This document shows, in pieces, positions 1-7,643 of a stretch of DNA of 64,000 nucleotides. A program made the translations under genes and the position numbers. Source of the DNA: Acidobacteriota bacterium (GTDB taxonomy: Bacteria > Acidobacteriota > Terriglobia > Bryobacterales > Bryobacteraceae). The stretch spans positions 2,345 to 66,344 of the forward strand of contig JAFDVZ010000023.1 in the NCBI GenBank assembly GCA_018268715.1. The letters are read 5' to 3'. Below the pieces are notes generated by a model. It saw only the letters and a program-made list of their open reading frames with translations. It was not told the origin of the DNA and made no database searches. How positions within the stretch are numbered: position 1 is the first letter of the stretch; each line of letters starts with the position of its first letter.

Positions 1-948
1 CACCAGCATGATGTTCATCACCCCGATGCCACCCACCAACAGTCCGATCGAGCTCAGCACCACCATCACCAGCGCGGTCACGGACGTAATCTTGCGGAAA
101 TCCTCCACCATCTGGTCCGACGTCGAGATCGCGAAGCTGTCTGGTTTTGAATAACCGTCGCGACGCTCCACCCGAAGCACGGCCCGCACCTCGTCCTCGG
201 CGGCCGCCATCTTCCCTTCCTTCGGCACGACAATCAGCATGTTCTCCTTGGCTGCGGGATACAACTTCTTCATGGTGAAGTACGGCAGCAACACGCGGCT
301 GTCCTGCTGGCCCGGAAACGACGCGGCTGGACGCTTCATCACGCCCACCACCTCGAGCGCGTGGCCGTCCAAGTCCACCGATTTTCCCAGCGCGTTCTCA
401 TTGGCGAACAACGCCTTGTTCACGTCCTCACCAATCACCACCACCGGGGAATGATGCTCATTCTCGACATCCGTCAGGAACCGGCCGTACATCATCTCCG
501 CCTGCCCGCCCCCCGCCGCATAGGCCTCCTCGGTTCCGCCCAGGTCGATCTGCGCCATGTCGTTGCCCTTGTAACGGATCATGTGGATCTGCGGCCCGCG
601 CGAATTCATATCGAAGGGAAACAGGTACGGACTGACGTGCTCCACCGACGGGCAGCGATCCTTGATCGACACCGCGTTTTCATACGTCAGTGGCTTGCGC
701 TGCCGCTCATCCGCGCTCAGGTTGCCGAAATGCGGAATCTTGAACTTGAACACGACCAGATTCGTGGCGCCAAAGCTGCGCAGCACACCCGTGATCGCGC
801 CGTCGAGTCCAGTGATAATCGACCCGACGCCGATGATGGTGCCTGTGCCGATAATCACGCCGAGCACGGTCAGAAACGCCCGTAGCTTGTGTTCGCGGAT
901 GGTGTTCAGCGCCAGCATCACTGCGGAAAAGATCTGTCTGAAGTTCAT
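1..948 (-). CDS. MacB/FtsX-type ABC transporter permease, cut by window edge
   Basis: The frame opens with ATG at 948 and stays open to base 1, so only the first 316 codons are visible. It begins with a cytoplasmic stub and a first membrane helix (residues about 18-45), followed by a large extracytoplasmic MacB_PCD-like domain. The visible part ends inside the second membrane segment at the family motif GGIGVMNIMLV. The three C-terminal helices and the stop codon lie to the left of the window. Its start overlaps the stop of the upstream permease in an ATGA junction (945-948), so the two are translationally coupled and probably form a heterodimeric permease. No ATPase domain is present; one may lie beyond the left edge. 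The substrate is unknown; families of this type export macrolides, peptides or lipoproteins. Confidence 0.88.
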   Translation of the reverse strand, partial: MNFRQIFSAVMLALNTIREHKLRAFLTVLGVIIGTGTIIGVGSIITGLDGAITGVLRSFGATNLVVFKFKIPHFGNLSADERQRKPLTYENAVSIKDRCPSVEHVSPYLFPFDMNSRGPQIHMIRYKGNDMAQIDLGGTEEAYAAGGGQAEMMYGRFLTDVENEHHSPVVVIGEDVNKALFANENALGKSVDLDGHALEVVGVMKRPAASFPGQQDSRVLLPYFTMKKLYPAAKENMLIVVPKEGKMAAAEDEVRAVLRVERRDGYSKPDSFAISTSDQMVEDFRKITSVTALVMVVLSSIGLLVGGIGVMNIMLV

Positions 949-2186
949 GATTCGGCCCTCAAGGCTTCAATCGGGTCGAGCTTGGCCGCCTGGCGGGCTG
1001 GATAAATGCCGAAGAACAACCCCACCGCCGCTGACAATCCAACCCCGATCACCACCGACGCCAGGGGCAGACGCATTGGCACCGGCGTCACCGTCCGGAC
1101 GAGCACCGCAACACCCCAGGCGATCAACACGCCGATCAAGCCGCCTGTACCGGCCAGCATCGACGACTCCACCAGAAACTGGTTCAGAATATCCTGCCGG
1201 CGGGCGCCCACCGACTTCCGGATGCCGATCTCGCGAGTGCGTTCGGTCACCACCGCCAGCATGATGTTCATGATCACCACTCCGCCCACCACCATGAACA
1301 CCGACACCACCGCTACCGCCGTCGCCGCAATCGCGCCGGTCAACTGCTGCCACGCGTTCACCAGCGAATCGGAGGAGATGATGGCGAACGTGTCGTCCTG
1401 CTTCGGCTTCAGATGCCGGTAGGCCCGCAACAGCATCCGGACCTCATCCTGGGCCTGGTTGAGAACCGTCTGGTCTCGCGCCACGGCGATGTACGCCATG
1501 CCGTTGCGGGCGCCGTACATCTTAAAGTACGTCTCGATCGGGATGATGACGAACAGGTCCTGACTTTGGCCGAACACGCTTCCCTTGGGCTTCGCCGTGC
1601 CGATGACCTCGAACGGCCGCCCTTCGATGTTGATGGTCTTGCCGATCGGGTCGACGTTGGGGAACATCCGCTGCCGGATGTCGCTGCCGATGAAGGCGGC
1701 GGGCAGGTGGTGGCGCTCGTCCACTTCGGTGAAGAACCGGCCGCTATCCACCTGATAGTTGTTGATGACCGCATAGTTCGCGGTGCCGCCCATCACGCTG
1801 ACGGATTCCTCGGTCTCTCCCCCGTGGGACACCTTGGTGCTACGGCTGGCCGCCAGACCGAACTCCTTCACCAGAGTCGCCTTGCTCTTTAGAAACTCGA
1901 ACTCGTCAACCTTGAGCTGAGGGTTCTTCTTCTGGAATTCCAGAAACTTCTTCGGATCCCAATCGCCGATGAACGCCATCCGAACGATGCGGAACCCGTC
2001 GGCGCCCATATTGGACACGTTCTCGGCGATGTACATGTTCATGCCGTTGATGATGCTCATCACGGCGATCAGCGTGGTGGTGGCCAGGATGATTCCGAGC
2101 AAGGTCAGGAAACTGCGCAGTTTACTCGACCGGAGGGAATCCATCGCCAGGCGCGCGGCCTCGACAAACGACGCGTTGGTCTTCAC
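945..2186 (-). CDS. MacB/FtsX-type ABC transporter permease
   Basis: A 413-residue permease with an N-terminal helix (about 23-45), a periplasmic MacB_PCD-like domain (about 50-260) and a C-terminal FtsX domain with three helices (about 285-400). The motif [26 protein letters not shown] is the usual FtsX coupling region and is split here only by its normal helix boundary. The start is a GTG at 2186; its N-terminal length matches that of the downstream partner, which supports this choice over the internal ATG. It is coupled to the next permease by an ATGA overlap. No ATP-binding cassette protein is encoded next to it inside the window. It is transcribed divergently from the pilin gene at 2340. 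Confidence 0.9.
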   Translation of the reverse strand: MKTNASFVEAARLAMDSLRSSKLRSFLTLLGIILATTTLIAVMSIINGMNMYIAENVSNMGADGFRIVRMAFIGDWDPKKFLEFQKKNPQLKVDEFEFLKSKATLVKEFGLAASRSTKVSHGGETEESVSVMGGTANYAVINNYQVDSGRFFTEVDERHHLPAAFIGSDIRQRMFPNVDPIGKTINIEGRPFEVIGTAKPKGSVFGQSQDLFVIIPIETYFKMYGARNGMAYIAVARDQTVLNQAQDEVRMLLRAYRHLKPKQDDTFAIISSDSLVNAWQQLTGAIAATAVAVVSVFMVVGGVVIMNIMLAVVTERTREIGIRKSVGARRQDILNQFLVESSMLAGTGGLIGVLIAWGVAVLVRTVTPVPMRLPLASVVIGVGLSAAVGLFFGIYPARQAAKLDPIEALRAES

Positions 2187-2339
2187 TACTACTCAGGACG
2201 GTATTTTCTACGCGGTTGTTCCCTGAAATTAGCCATTTCGATACTCCCTGGGGATACAGTTCTTTCGCGCCAACCCTACTGTTATCCACGCCTTGCCGGG
2301 AACGCCGGCCGGGCGCACGATGGAAACAGGTGCCGTGCG

Positions 2340-2543
2340 ATGATTTCTCTGCTGAGAACCGCTGGTAAGTTCCGCGAGCGCCGCCGCGCGCTGGCCGAGG
2401 ACCGTTCCGGGCAGGACATGATCGAATACGCGCTGCTGGCGGCCGCCGTGGCGGTCCTGGTGGCAGCCGCCTTGCCGACCGGGGTCTACACTCCGATCAG
2501 CACACTGTTTTCAAGCATTTCCTCCGCCATGAGCGCCAGCTAG
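2340..2543 (+). CDS. Flp/Fap-type (type IVb) pilin
   Basis: A 67-residue prepilin. The N-terminal 23 residues are strongly basic and end in Gly, followed by QDMIEYALL: Glu at +5 and Tyr at +6 after the predicted prepilin-peptidase cleavage site, as in Flp pilins. A single hydrophobic helix follows (about residues 30-48), then a short Ser-rich tail. Flp pilins are assembled by Tad secretion machinery into adhesive fimbriae. No tad, cpa or rcp gene is visible nearby, so assembly functions must be elsewhere or the gene is an orphan. Its stop codon overlaps the stop of the convergent gene at 2540 by three bases. Confidence 0.85.
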   Translation: MISLLRTAGKFRERRRALAEDRSGQDMIEYALLAAAVAVLVAAALPTGVYTPISTLFSSISSAMSAS

Positions 2544-3739
2544 TTGGCCGCCCGGGGCGTGCTACGGAGATACAGTTTGAAGCCTTTTGGCACTTTGGCG
2601 CGTGGAGTTGTCATGCGGATGGGCCCTGGCGCGCGCGTGAACACGGTACTCACGTTCTTTCCCGACATCGGCCCCATCTTCTCGTTCACCAGCACCTTGT
2701 CGCCCATGGTGTAACGATCCTCCAATTCGAGCATGTTGCTGCGGTTCCGGAGGTCGACGATCCTGCCATCCACATCGAAATGGGTGAAGACGAAATCCAC
2801 AATCCGGAACCCTTGCACCATTTCGAGCACGGAGATCCGCCCGTACAGCAACGCCCCTTTCGGGACGACGACGTCTTTCTTCTTCTTGATGGTCTGGTGA
2901 ACCCGCGCGGCTATCGGATCGCCAACCGCCGACGTATCGCTGTCCACCGGCGTCTCCAGGGTCAACTCGATGTTGATCTCGTCGGGCAACTCCGATCCGG
3001 CCCCGGCCGACGGCGCCACGGGCGGCGAAGGGTTTCGGAAGTCGGCAAAATGGGTTTCGCTGTGGATTTCCTGTCCGTCCGCGGCCACCGTGACCAGTTC
3101 GGAACTGGACGGCAGCAGCGCGGCGGAGTTCCCAATGCGTACGCCAGCGTACTCGAGCCGCTTCACAATGGAGGTGTAGCCCAGGGCCGCCGGCAGCGCG
3201 TCCGCGATCAGCTCGATGCGCGCCAGCCGGCCCGAATCCTTCACCACATCGAGAAATCCGTGGTAGGCGGTCTGGGTATCGCGGCCGCCGACGCTCAACT
3301 GCCAGTCGCTTGAGGACGCCGGAACACGGAAATTGAAGCGCCGCGAAGAGGGATCATTCGCCTCCGCCGGCTCGCTGAATTGAACGCGGCTATTTGTGAG
3401 CAGGACACGCGGGTGCATGGCGAAATCGCCGTTCGAGACAGTCCCCAGTACGAGTCGCGGCAACTCGTCGGCCGCGATGGGGTCGCCGCCGCGCCAGGCG
3501 AACAGTTCCTTGCCGGACACGTACGACACTTCGACACGGACGCGGTCCAGCAGGTCATAGGACTTGGAGCCGGCCGTCCGGGATTTCCGTTCGATCAGCT
3601 CCGAACAGGTGTAGTCGGGCGCCCGACGAATGTCGTCGAGCAGCTTCTGTTTGATCGTCGCCAGCGCCGGCGGAACCGCTGTCGTCTGCGCTTGGACCGC
3701 GAACGCTATGAACGCGAATGGCAGCGCGATGCGAAACAT
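2540..3739 (-). CDS. Secreted protein of unknown function
   Basis: A 399-residue protein starting at ATG 3739 (MFRIALPF...), which gives a clean Sec signal peptide of about 17 residues ending AVQAQ; a longer frame to 3778 adds 13 uncharacteristic residues. The middle and C-terminal part is beta-rich. A segment around residues 265-330 with the phrase VPKGALLYGRI resembles the beta-barrel repeats of VirB10/TrbI-like or barwin-like proteins, but that similarity is too weak to name a family. I do not recognise a catalytic motif. It lies 44 bases downstream of the ADOP permease gene on the same strand and may be co-transcribed with it. Confidence 0.7.
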   Translation of the reverse strand: MFRIALPFAFIAFAVQAQTTAVPPALATIKQKLLDDIRRAPDYTCSELIERKSRTAGSKSYDLLDRVRVEVSYVSGKELFAWRGGDPIAADELPRLVLGTVSNGDFAMHPRVLLTNSRVQFSEPAEANDPSSRRFNFRVPASSSDWQLSVGGRDTQTAYHGFLDVVKDSGRLARIELIADALPAALGYTSIVKRLEYAGVRIGNSAALLPSSSELVTVAADGQEIHSETHFADFRNPSPPVAPSAGAGSELPDEINIELTLETPVDSDTSAVGDPIAARVHQTIKKKKDVVVPKGALLYGRISVLEMVQGFRIVDFVFTHFDVDGRIVDLRNRSNMLELEDRYTMGDKVLVNEKMGPMSGKNVSTVFTRAPGPIRMTTPRAKVPKGFKLYLRSTPRAAN

Positions 3740-3783
3740 GGCGTCCTCATTATTCCGCAGCGCGCCGGGGAGCGCCACCGGGA

Positions 3784-6237
3784 TCAGGCCGAGCGCAGCG
3801 CCCTGGCCGGATCGATCCGCGACGCCCGCAGCGCCGGAAGGTAGCCCGCTAACGCCGCGACCGCCGCGAGCACCAGCAGGATCGCGGCAAACGTCGTGGG
3901 ATCGGAGGCAGTGACCCCGAACAGCAATCCGGACATGGCGCGCGCCAGGGCGAACGACGCCGCGAGCCCGATTGCGAGCCCAATGCCGGCCAACCCCATC
4001 GTCTCTCCGAGAATCGACATCCGCAGCGTGCCGGCCGACGCCCCCAGCGCCATCCGAATTCCGATCTCCTGCGTGCGCTGCTCCACCGAGTACGAAACTA
4101 CGCCGTAGACGCCCAGGGAGGCGAGCGCCAGCGCGAAACCGGCAAACGCGCCGAGCAGCACGACGATGAAGCGGCGGGGGGAAACGGCGCGGTCCACCAG
4201 CGTCTGGATGGTCCGGAAATCGTTGGCGGGCAGGTTGGGGTTAATCGGCCGCAATGCGGCGCGGACGGCCGGTCCCAGCGTTTGCACCGGAGCCGAGGAG
4301 CGGACCACCAGGTCAACGGACGGATAGTCGTCGCCCTGGCGAATCGGCAGGTACATCTCCGAACCGGAACCTTGCTCGAGCGCGACATGCCGGACGTCTC
4401 CCACCACTCCGACCACCTCCCGGTCGGGATTCATCATCTTGCCGAGGGGATCCTGGCCGGGCCACAAGGTCCGTGCGAGCGTCTCATTGATGATCACCAC
4501 CGCCTTGGTTCCGGTGGAGTCGCGAGGAGTGAAGTCGCGCCCGGCGCGCAGCGGGATCCCCATGGCGGCGAAATACCCGTCGCTAACGATCCGAACGAAC
4601 GCCAGCGGGTACTTCCCACGTTCATACACCTGACCCTTCGCGCCCGCCCCCCAGGTACGATTGCGGCCAAGCGGCAACGCGTCGGACATGCCGGCGGCCT
4701 GCACTCCCGGGATGCTCTTCACAATGCGAAGGGCCTCATCGAAGTAGGCGTTGCGCTGGGCGCGCGTGGTGTTGGACCGGTCCGGATCGATGCGCATCGC
4801 CACCGCGTGATCCGGCTGGAACCCGAGATTCACATCGAGCACGCGCAGGAAGCTGCGAATCAGGAGTCCTGCCGCCACCAGCAGCACGCAGGCGAACGAG
4901 ATCTCGCACACCACCAAGGCCGAACGAACCCAGGCGTGCCCGCGGCCGGCGCTCGCGCCCCGCACTGAGTCCTTCAAGGTTTCGTAGGGCGCGGCCGACG
5001 GCGCGTGGAGAGCCGGGGCCATGCCGAAAATCAGGCCGGTCAGGACCGCCAGCGACAGCGTGAAGCCGAGCACACCCGGATCCACCCGCACGCTCTCCAG
5101 CAGCGGGATATTCATCCCATCCAGATGCGCCAATGTCCGTGTCCCCGCGACCGCCAGCAGGATCCCCAATAGCGCCCCACAGCACGACAACGCGACGCTT
5201 TCGGTCAGCATCTGGCGGATGAGCCGTCGCCGGGCGGCGCCCATGGCGGCGCGGATAGCCATCTCCTTCTGCCGGGCCGCGGTCCGCGCCAGTTGCAGAT
5301 TCGACAGGTTGGCGCACACGATCAGCATCACCGCCCCCACCGCGCAGGCGAGCACCCAGACGGCCGGCCGCACGCGGCCGCGCACGTGCTGTTCGAGCGA
5401 GCTTAAAGCCGGCTTCAGACCGTTACGTTCCGGATGCTGGGCCGTAATTTGCTGGGCCAGCACGCCAACCTCGGCCCGCGCAGCGCGGATGTCCACTCCT
5501 GGCTTCAGCCGTCCGACCATCGCCATGGTGTTGCCCCATCGGTTCGTTTCGGCCGAAAGGGGGAAGGCGGAGAACAGGTCGATCTTCGAACCGGGCGCAA
5601 AGATGGAGGCGAAATCGAAGGACTCCGGCAATACGCCGATGACCGCCACCGGCTCGTTGTTCAACGTGAGATTCCGGCCGACCACCGCCGAGTCGGAGGC
5701 GAAGCGGCGCTTCCACAGGCCATGGCTCAGAAGAACCGCTCGCGGACCGTTCCACTTGGCCTCATCCTCGGAAAACATCCTGCCCAGCATGGGCTTCACT
5801 CCCAGCACGGGAAAAAAGTTCCGCGATACGGGGACCTCACTCAGCCGCTCCGGCTCGCCGGCGCCGGTCAGGGTGCTGTCGCCCACGCCGCAAAAGGCGA
5901 AGTATCCCGAAAGGTCGGCGAACGACTGGTTGCGCTCGCGCAGGTCGAGCAGGTGGCCGACCTGCGTAGTCTGTCCCGACAGGCTGCCTTCCGCACCGCC
6001 GTTTGCCACCCAGACGAGCCGAGCCGGATCCTCCACGGGCAACGGCCGGAGCATGAACGCGTCGACGACGCTGTAAATGGTGGACGTCGCCCCAATGCCG
6101 AGGCCGATGATCAGGATCGCGAACGTGGTGAAACCGGCCTGCCGGCCGAGCGTGCGGGCGGTGTAGCGAAGGTCCTGTTTCAGCTCGTCCGCCCAGCGGG
6201 CGACGGAAGGGATGCGGGAAGGTTGGTTCGGAGGCAT
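3784..6237 (-). CDS. ADOP-type double FtsX permease
   Basis: An 817-residue protein with two consecutive MacB_PCD + FtsX units. The first helix is at about residues 38-60 (ILIIGLGIGATSTIYSVV), the first FtsX domain at about 290-420, a second periplasmic domain follows and the final FtsX domain lies at about 700-810 (RTQEIGIRMALGAS). This duplicated layout is the acidobacterial duplicated orphan permease family. The short N-terminal stub lacks the longer coiled prefix found in the copy at 7644. No ATPase is adjacent. A 10-bp inverted repeat (6238-6275) sits immediately in front of the start codon. The substrate is unknown; such permeases are presumed to be exporters or envelope-stress components. 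Confidence 0.92.
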   Translation of the reverse strand: MPPNQPSRIPSVARWADELKQDLRYTARTLGRQAGFTTFAILIIGLGIGATSTIYSVVDAFMLRPLPVEDPARLVWVANGGAEGSLSGQTTQVGHLLDLRERNQSFADLSGYFAFCGVGDSTLTGAGEPERLSEVPVSRNFFPVLGVKPMLGRMFSEDEAKWNGPRAVLLSHGLWKRRFASDSAVVGRNLTLNNEPVAVIGVLPESFDFASIFAPGSKIDLFSAFPLSAETNRWGNTMAMVGRLKPGVDIRAARAEVGVLAQQITAQHPERNGLKPALSSLEQHVRGRVRPAVWVLACAVGAVMLIVCANLSNLQLARTAARQKEMAIRAAMGAARRRLIRQMLTESVALSCCGALLGILLAVAGTRTLAHLDGMNIPLLESVRVDPGVLGFTLSLAVLTGLIFGMAPALHAPSAAPYETLKDSVRGASAGRGHAWVRSALVVCEISFACVLLVAAGLLIRSFLRVLDVNLGFQPDHAVAMRIDPDRSNTTRAQRNAYFDEALRIVKSIPGVQAAGMSDALPLGRNRTWGAGAKGQVYERGKYPLAFVRIVSDGYFAAMGIPLRAGRDFTPRDSTGTKAVVIINETLARTLWPGQDPLGKMMNPDREVVGVVGDVRHVALEQGSGSEMYLPIRQGDDYPSVDLVVRSSAPVQTLGPAVRAALRPINPNLPANDFRTIQTLVDRAVSPRRFIVVLLGAFAGFALALASLGVYGVVSYSVEQRTQEIGIRMALGASAGTLRMSILGETMGLAGIGLAIGLAASFALARAMSGLLFGVTASDPTTFAAILLVLAAVAALAGYLPALRASRIDPARALRSA

Positions 6238-6275
6238 GTCCCGGGTCTCATCCTTAAATACGGACGACCCGGGAC
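6238..6275. promoter_or_regulatory. Inverted repeat directly upstream of the ADOP start codon
   Basis: GTCCCGGGTC (6238-6247) and GACCCGGGAC (6266-6275) are perfect 10-bp arms around an 18-nt loop. In the minus-strand transcript the 3' arm ends exactly at the ATG at 6237, and the only AGGA-like ribosome-binding sequence falls in the loop. It could end transcription from the upstream reductase gene (no T-tract is present) or modulate translation of the permease. Function is inferred. Confidence 0.5.
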
Positions 6276-6287
6276 GAAGTTACTAAA

Positions 6288-7151
6288 CTAAGCGCGAACG
6301 CTCGCCGGCGGGATGCGACGCACCAGGTCCTCCATCTGATCGCAGCTTTCCGCGCCGATGGTGAAACAATCCACGCAATCGAGCGACAGGGCGAACTGCA
6401 GAGCCTCGTCGATGCGGCCGGCCAGTTGGCCTACGCCGAGAATCTTCATGCCGATGACGCCCTTGCCCGCCTTCTTCATCTCGCGCAGCACCGACAGAAC
6501 CGTGTCGGGATCGGCGTCCATGGCGATCTTGGCCGGGTTGATGCGGGCCAGGTCCACCTGCACCCACGGCGTCTTGGCGGCCGTTCGCAACGCGCCGAGC
6601 GTGTGGCACGACGTCCCATGCGTCCGCACGATTCCCTTTTCTCGCGCCTCCTCGAGCACGGCCATGGCGCCCTTCTTGCGCGCGGGCCAATCGGCGTCCA
6701 TCATGCAGTGCAGCAGCACGATGTCCAGATAGTCCGTCCCGATTTCGCGCCGGAAGCGGTCGAGATCGGCGCGCATCTCCTTCTCGGTGGAGGCGTGGGT
6801 CTTGGTCAACACCGTCACCTTCTCGCGAGGCAGGCCCTTCAGCGCAACTTTAAGGTGCGGGTGGGTGCCGTACTGGTCGGCCGAATCGAAGAAGGTGACA
6901 CCGTGGTCGTAGGCGGCCTTCCACAGATCGGCCAGCCCCTGCACGCCCAGCTTGCGCGTCTGGTTCGAACTGCCGCCGGAGCCGTTGGTGCCGCTGCCTT
7001 GCGCCAGGCGGCTGACCTCCACGCCCATCGGTCCGAGTTTCACGCGATCGACAGCCTGCTTCTTCGTGAGGCTCGCGAACAGGTGATAGGGAAACGCGTG
7101 CAACGATATGCCCGCGACGGTTCCAGTCTTGAGGAATTGACGCCGATCCAT
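6288..7151 (-). CDS. Exported aldo/keto reductase
   Basis: A 287-residue TIM-barrel oxidoreductase of the aldo/keto reductase superfamily. The start at ATG 7151 is supported by a GGAGGG ribosome-binding site and gives MDRRQFLKTG, a twin-arginine-like signal; a longer frame to 7262 adds arginine-rich sequence unlike the family. Catalytic-tetrad residues are visible as Asp and Tyr in FFDSADQYG, Lys in VTVLTKTH and His in DIVLLHCM. The NADPH-binding end is represented by IGAESCDQMEDLV. Export by Tat would carry it with its cofactor. The substrate is unknown. It is divergent from padR (7286), with several dyads in the shared intergenic region. Confidence 0.85.
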   Translation of the reverse strand: MDRRQFLKTGTVAGISLHAFPYHLFASLTKKQAVDRVKLGPMGVEVSRLAQGSGTNGSGGSSNQTRKLGVQGLADLWKAAYDHGVTFFDSADQYGTHPHLKVALKGLPREKVTVLTKTHASTEKEMRADLDRFRREIGTDYLDIVLLHCMMDADWPARKKGAMAVLEEAREKGIVRTHGTSCHTLGALRTAAKTPWVQVDLARINPAKIAMDADPDTVLSVLREMKKAGKGVIGMKILGVGQLAGRIDEALQFALSLDCVDCFTIGAESCDQMEDLVRRIPPASVRA

Positions 7152-7242
7152 CCGGCCCTCCAGTACTTGAACCGTACCACAGCAATGGCGGACGCCGCAG
7201 AATATTCGGCGGCGGCGGCTAACCGGAAGCTCGGTAGTCCGT

Positions 7243-7287
7243 CTACCCAGACGGCGGAACATTTGGGTAGAATGTCTTCCAAGACAT
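7243..7287 (+). promoter_or_regulatory. padR promoter and operator region
   Basis: ATGT-N8-ACAT at 7272-7287 is a perfect dyad (ATGTCTT/AAGACAT) matching the known PadR operator pattern and overlapping the padR start codon at 7286. A -10-like TAGAAT lies at 7268-7273. A second inverted repeat, CTACCCA (7243-7249) and TGGGTAG (7264-7270), overlaps the -10. Together they suggest autorepression by PadR. No convincing -35 box is seen. Confidence 0.6.
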
Positions 7288-7642
7288 GCCGAAAGAATCG
7301 ACAGACCGAATCCAACTCCTGCAGGGCACGCTCGACATGCTGATCCTGCGCACGCTCATTCAGGGCCCTGCGCACGGGCACCAGATCGCCAAACACATCC
7401 AGCGGAGCACGGACGATCTGTTGCAGGTCGAACACGGCTCGCTGTATCCAGCCTTGCACCGACTGGAGCGCAAGGGTTGGATCGGCGCGAAATGGGAGCC
7501 CGCCGGCAAGGACCTGAAGCGCGAATTCAAGTACTACCGTCTGACGCCCGCCGGACGCAAGCAACTGCGGGCCGAGGAGTCGAAATGGAAGATGCTGACT
7601 TCAGCCGTCGCCCGCATCATGTGGCCGGTCGAGGAGAGTTGA
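7286..7642 (+). CDS. PadR family transcriptional regulator
   Basis: A 118-residue winged-helix protein. The N-terminal segment LLQGTLDMLILRTLIQGPAHG is the hallmark of PadR repressors, followed by the recognition helix and wing (VEHGSLYPALHRLERKGWI, about residues 46-66) and a basic C-terminal helix (LTPAGRKQL). Small PadR proteins of this length (PadR-s2 type) are regularly paired with ADOP permeases in Acidobacteriota. Here the stop codon is one base before the ATG of the next gene, and the GAGGAG ribosome-binding site of the permease lies inside the end of padR, so the two are co-translated. Likely autoregulated through the dyad at 7272-7287. Confidence 0.92.
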   Translation: MPKESTDRIQLLQGTLDMLILRTLIQGPAHGHQIAKHIQRSTDDLLQVEHGSLYPALHRLERKGWIGAKWEPAGKDLKREFKYYRLTPAGRKQLRAEESKWKMLTSAVARIMWPVEES

Positions 7643-7643
7643 T

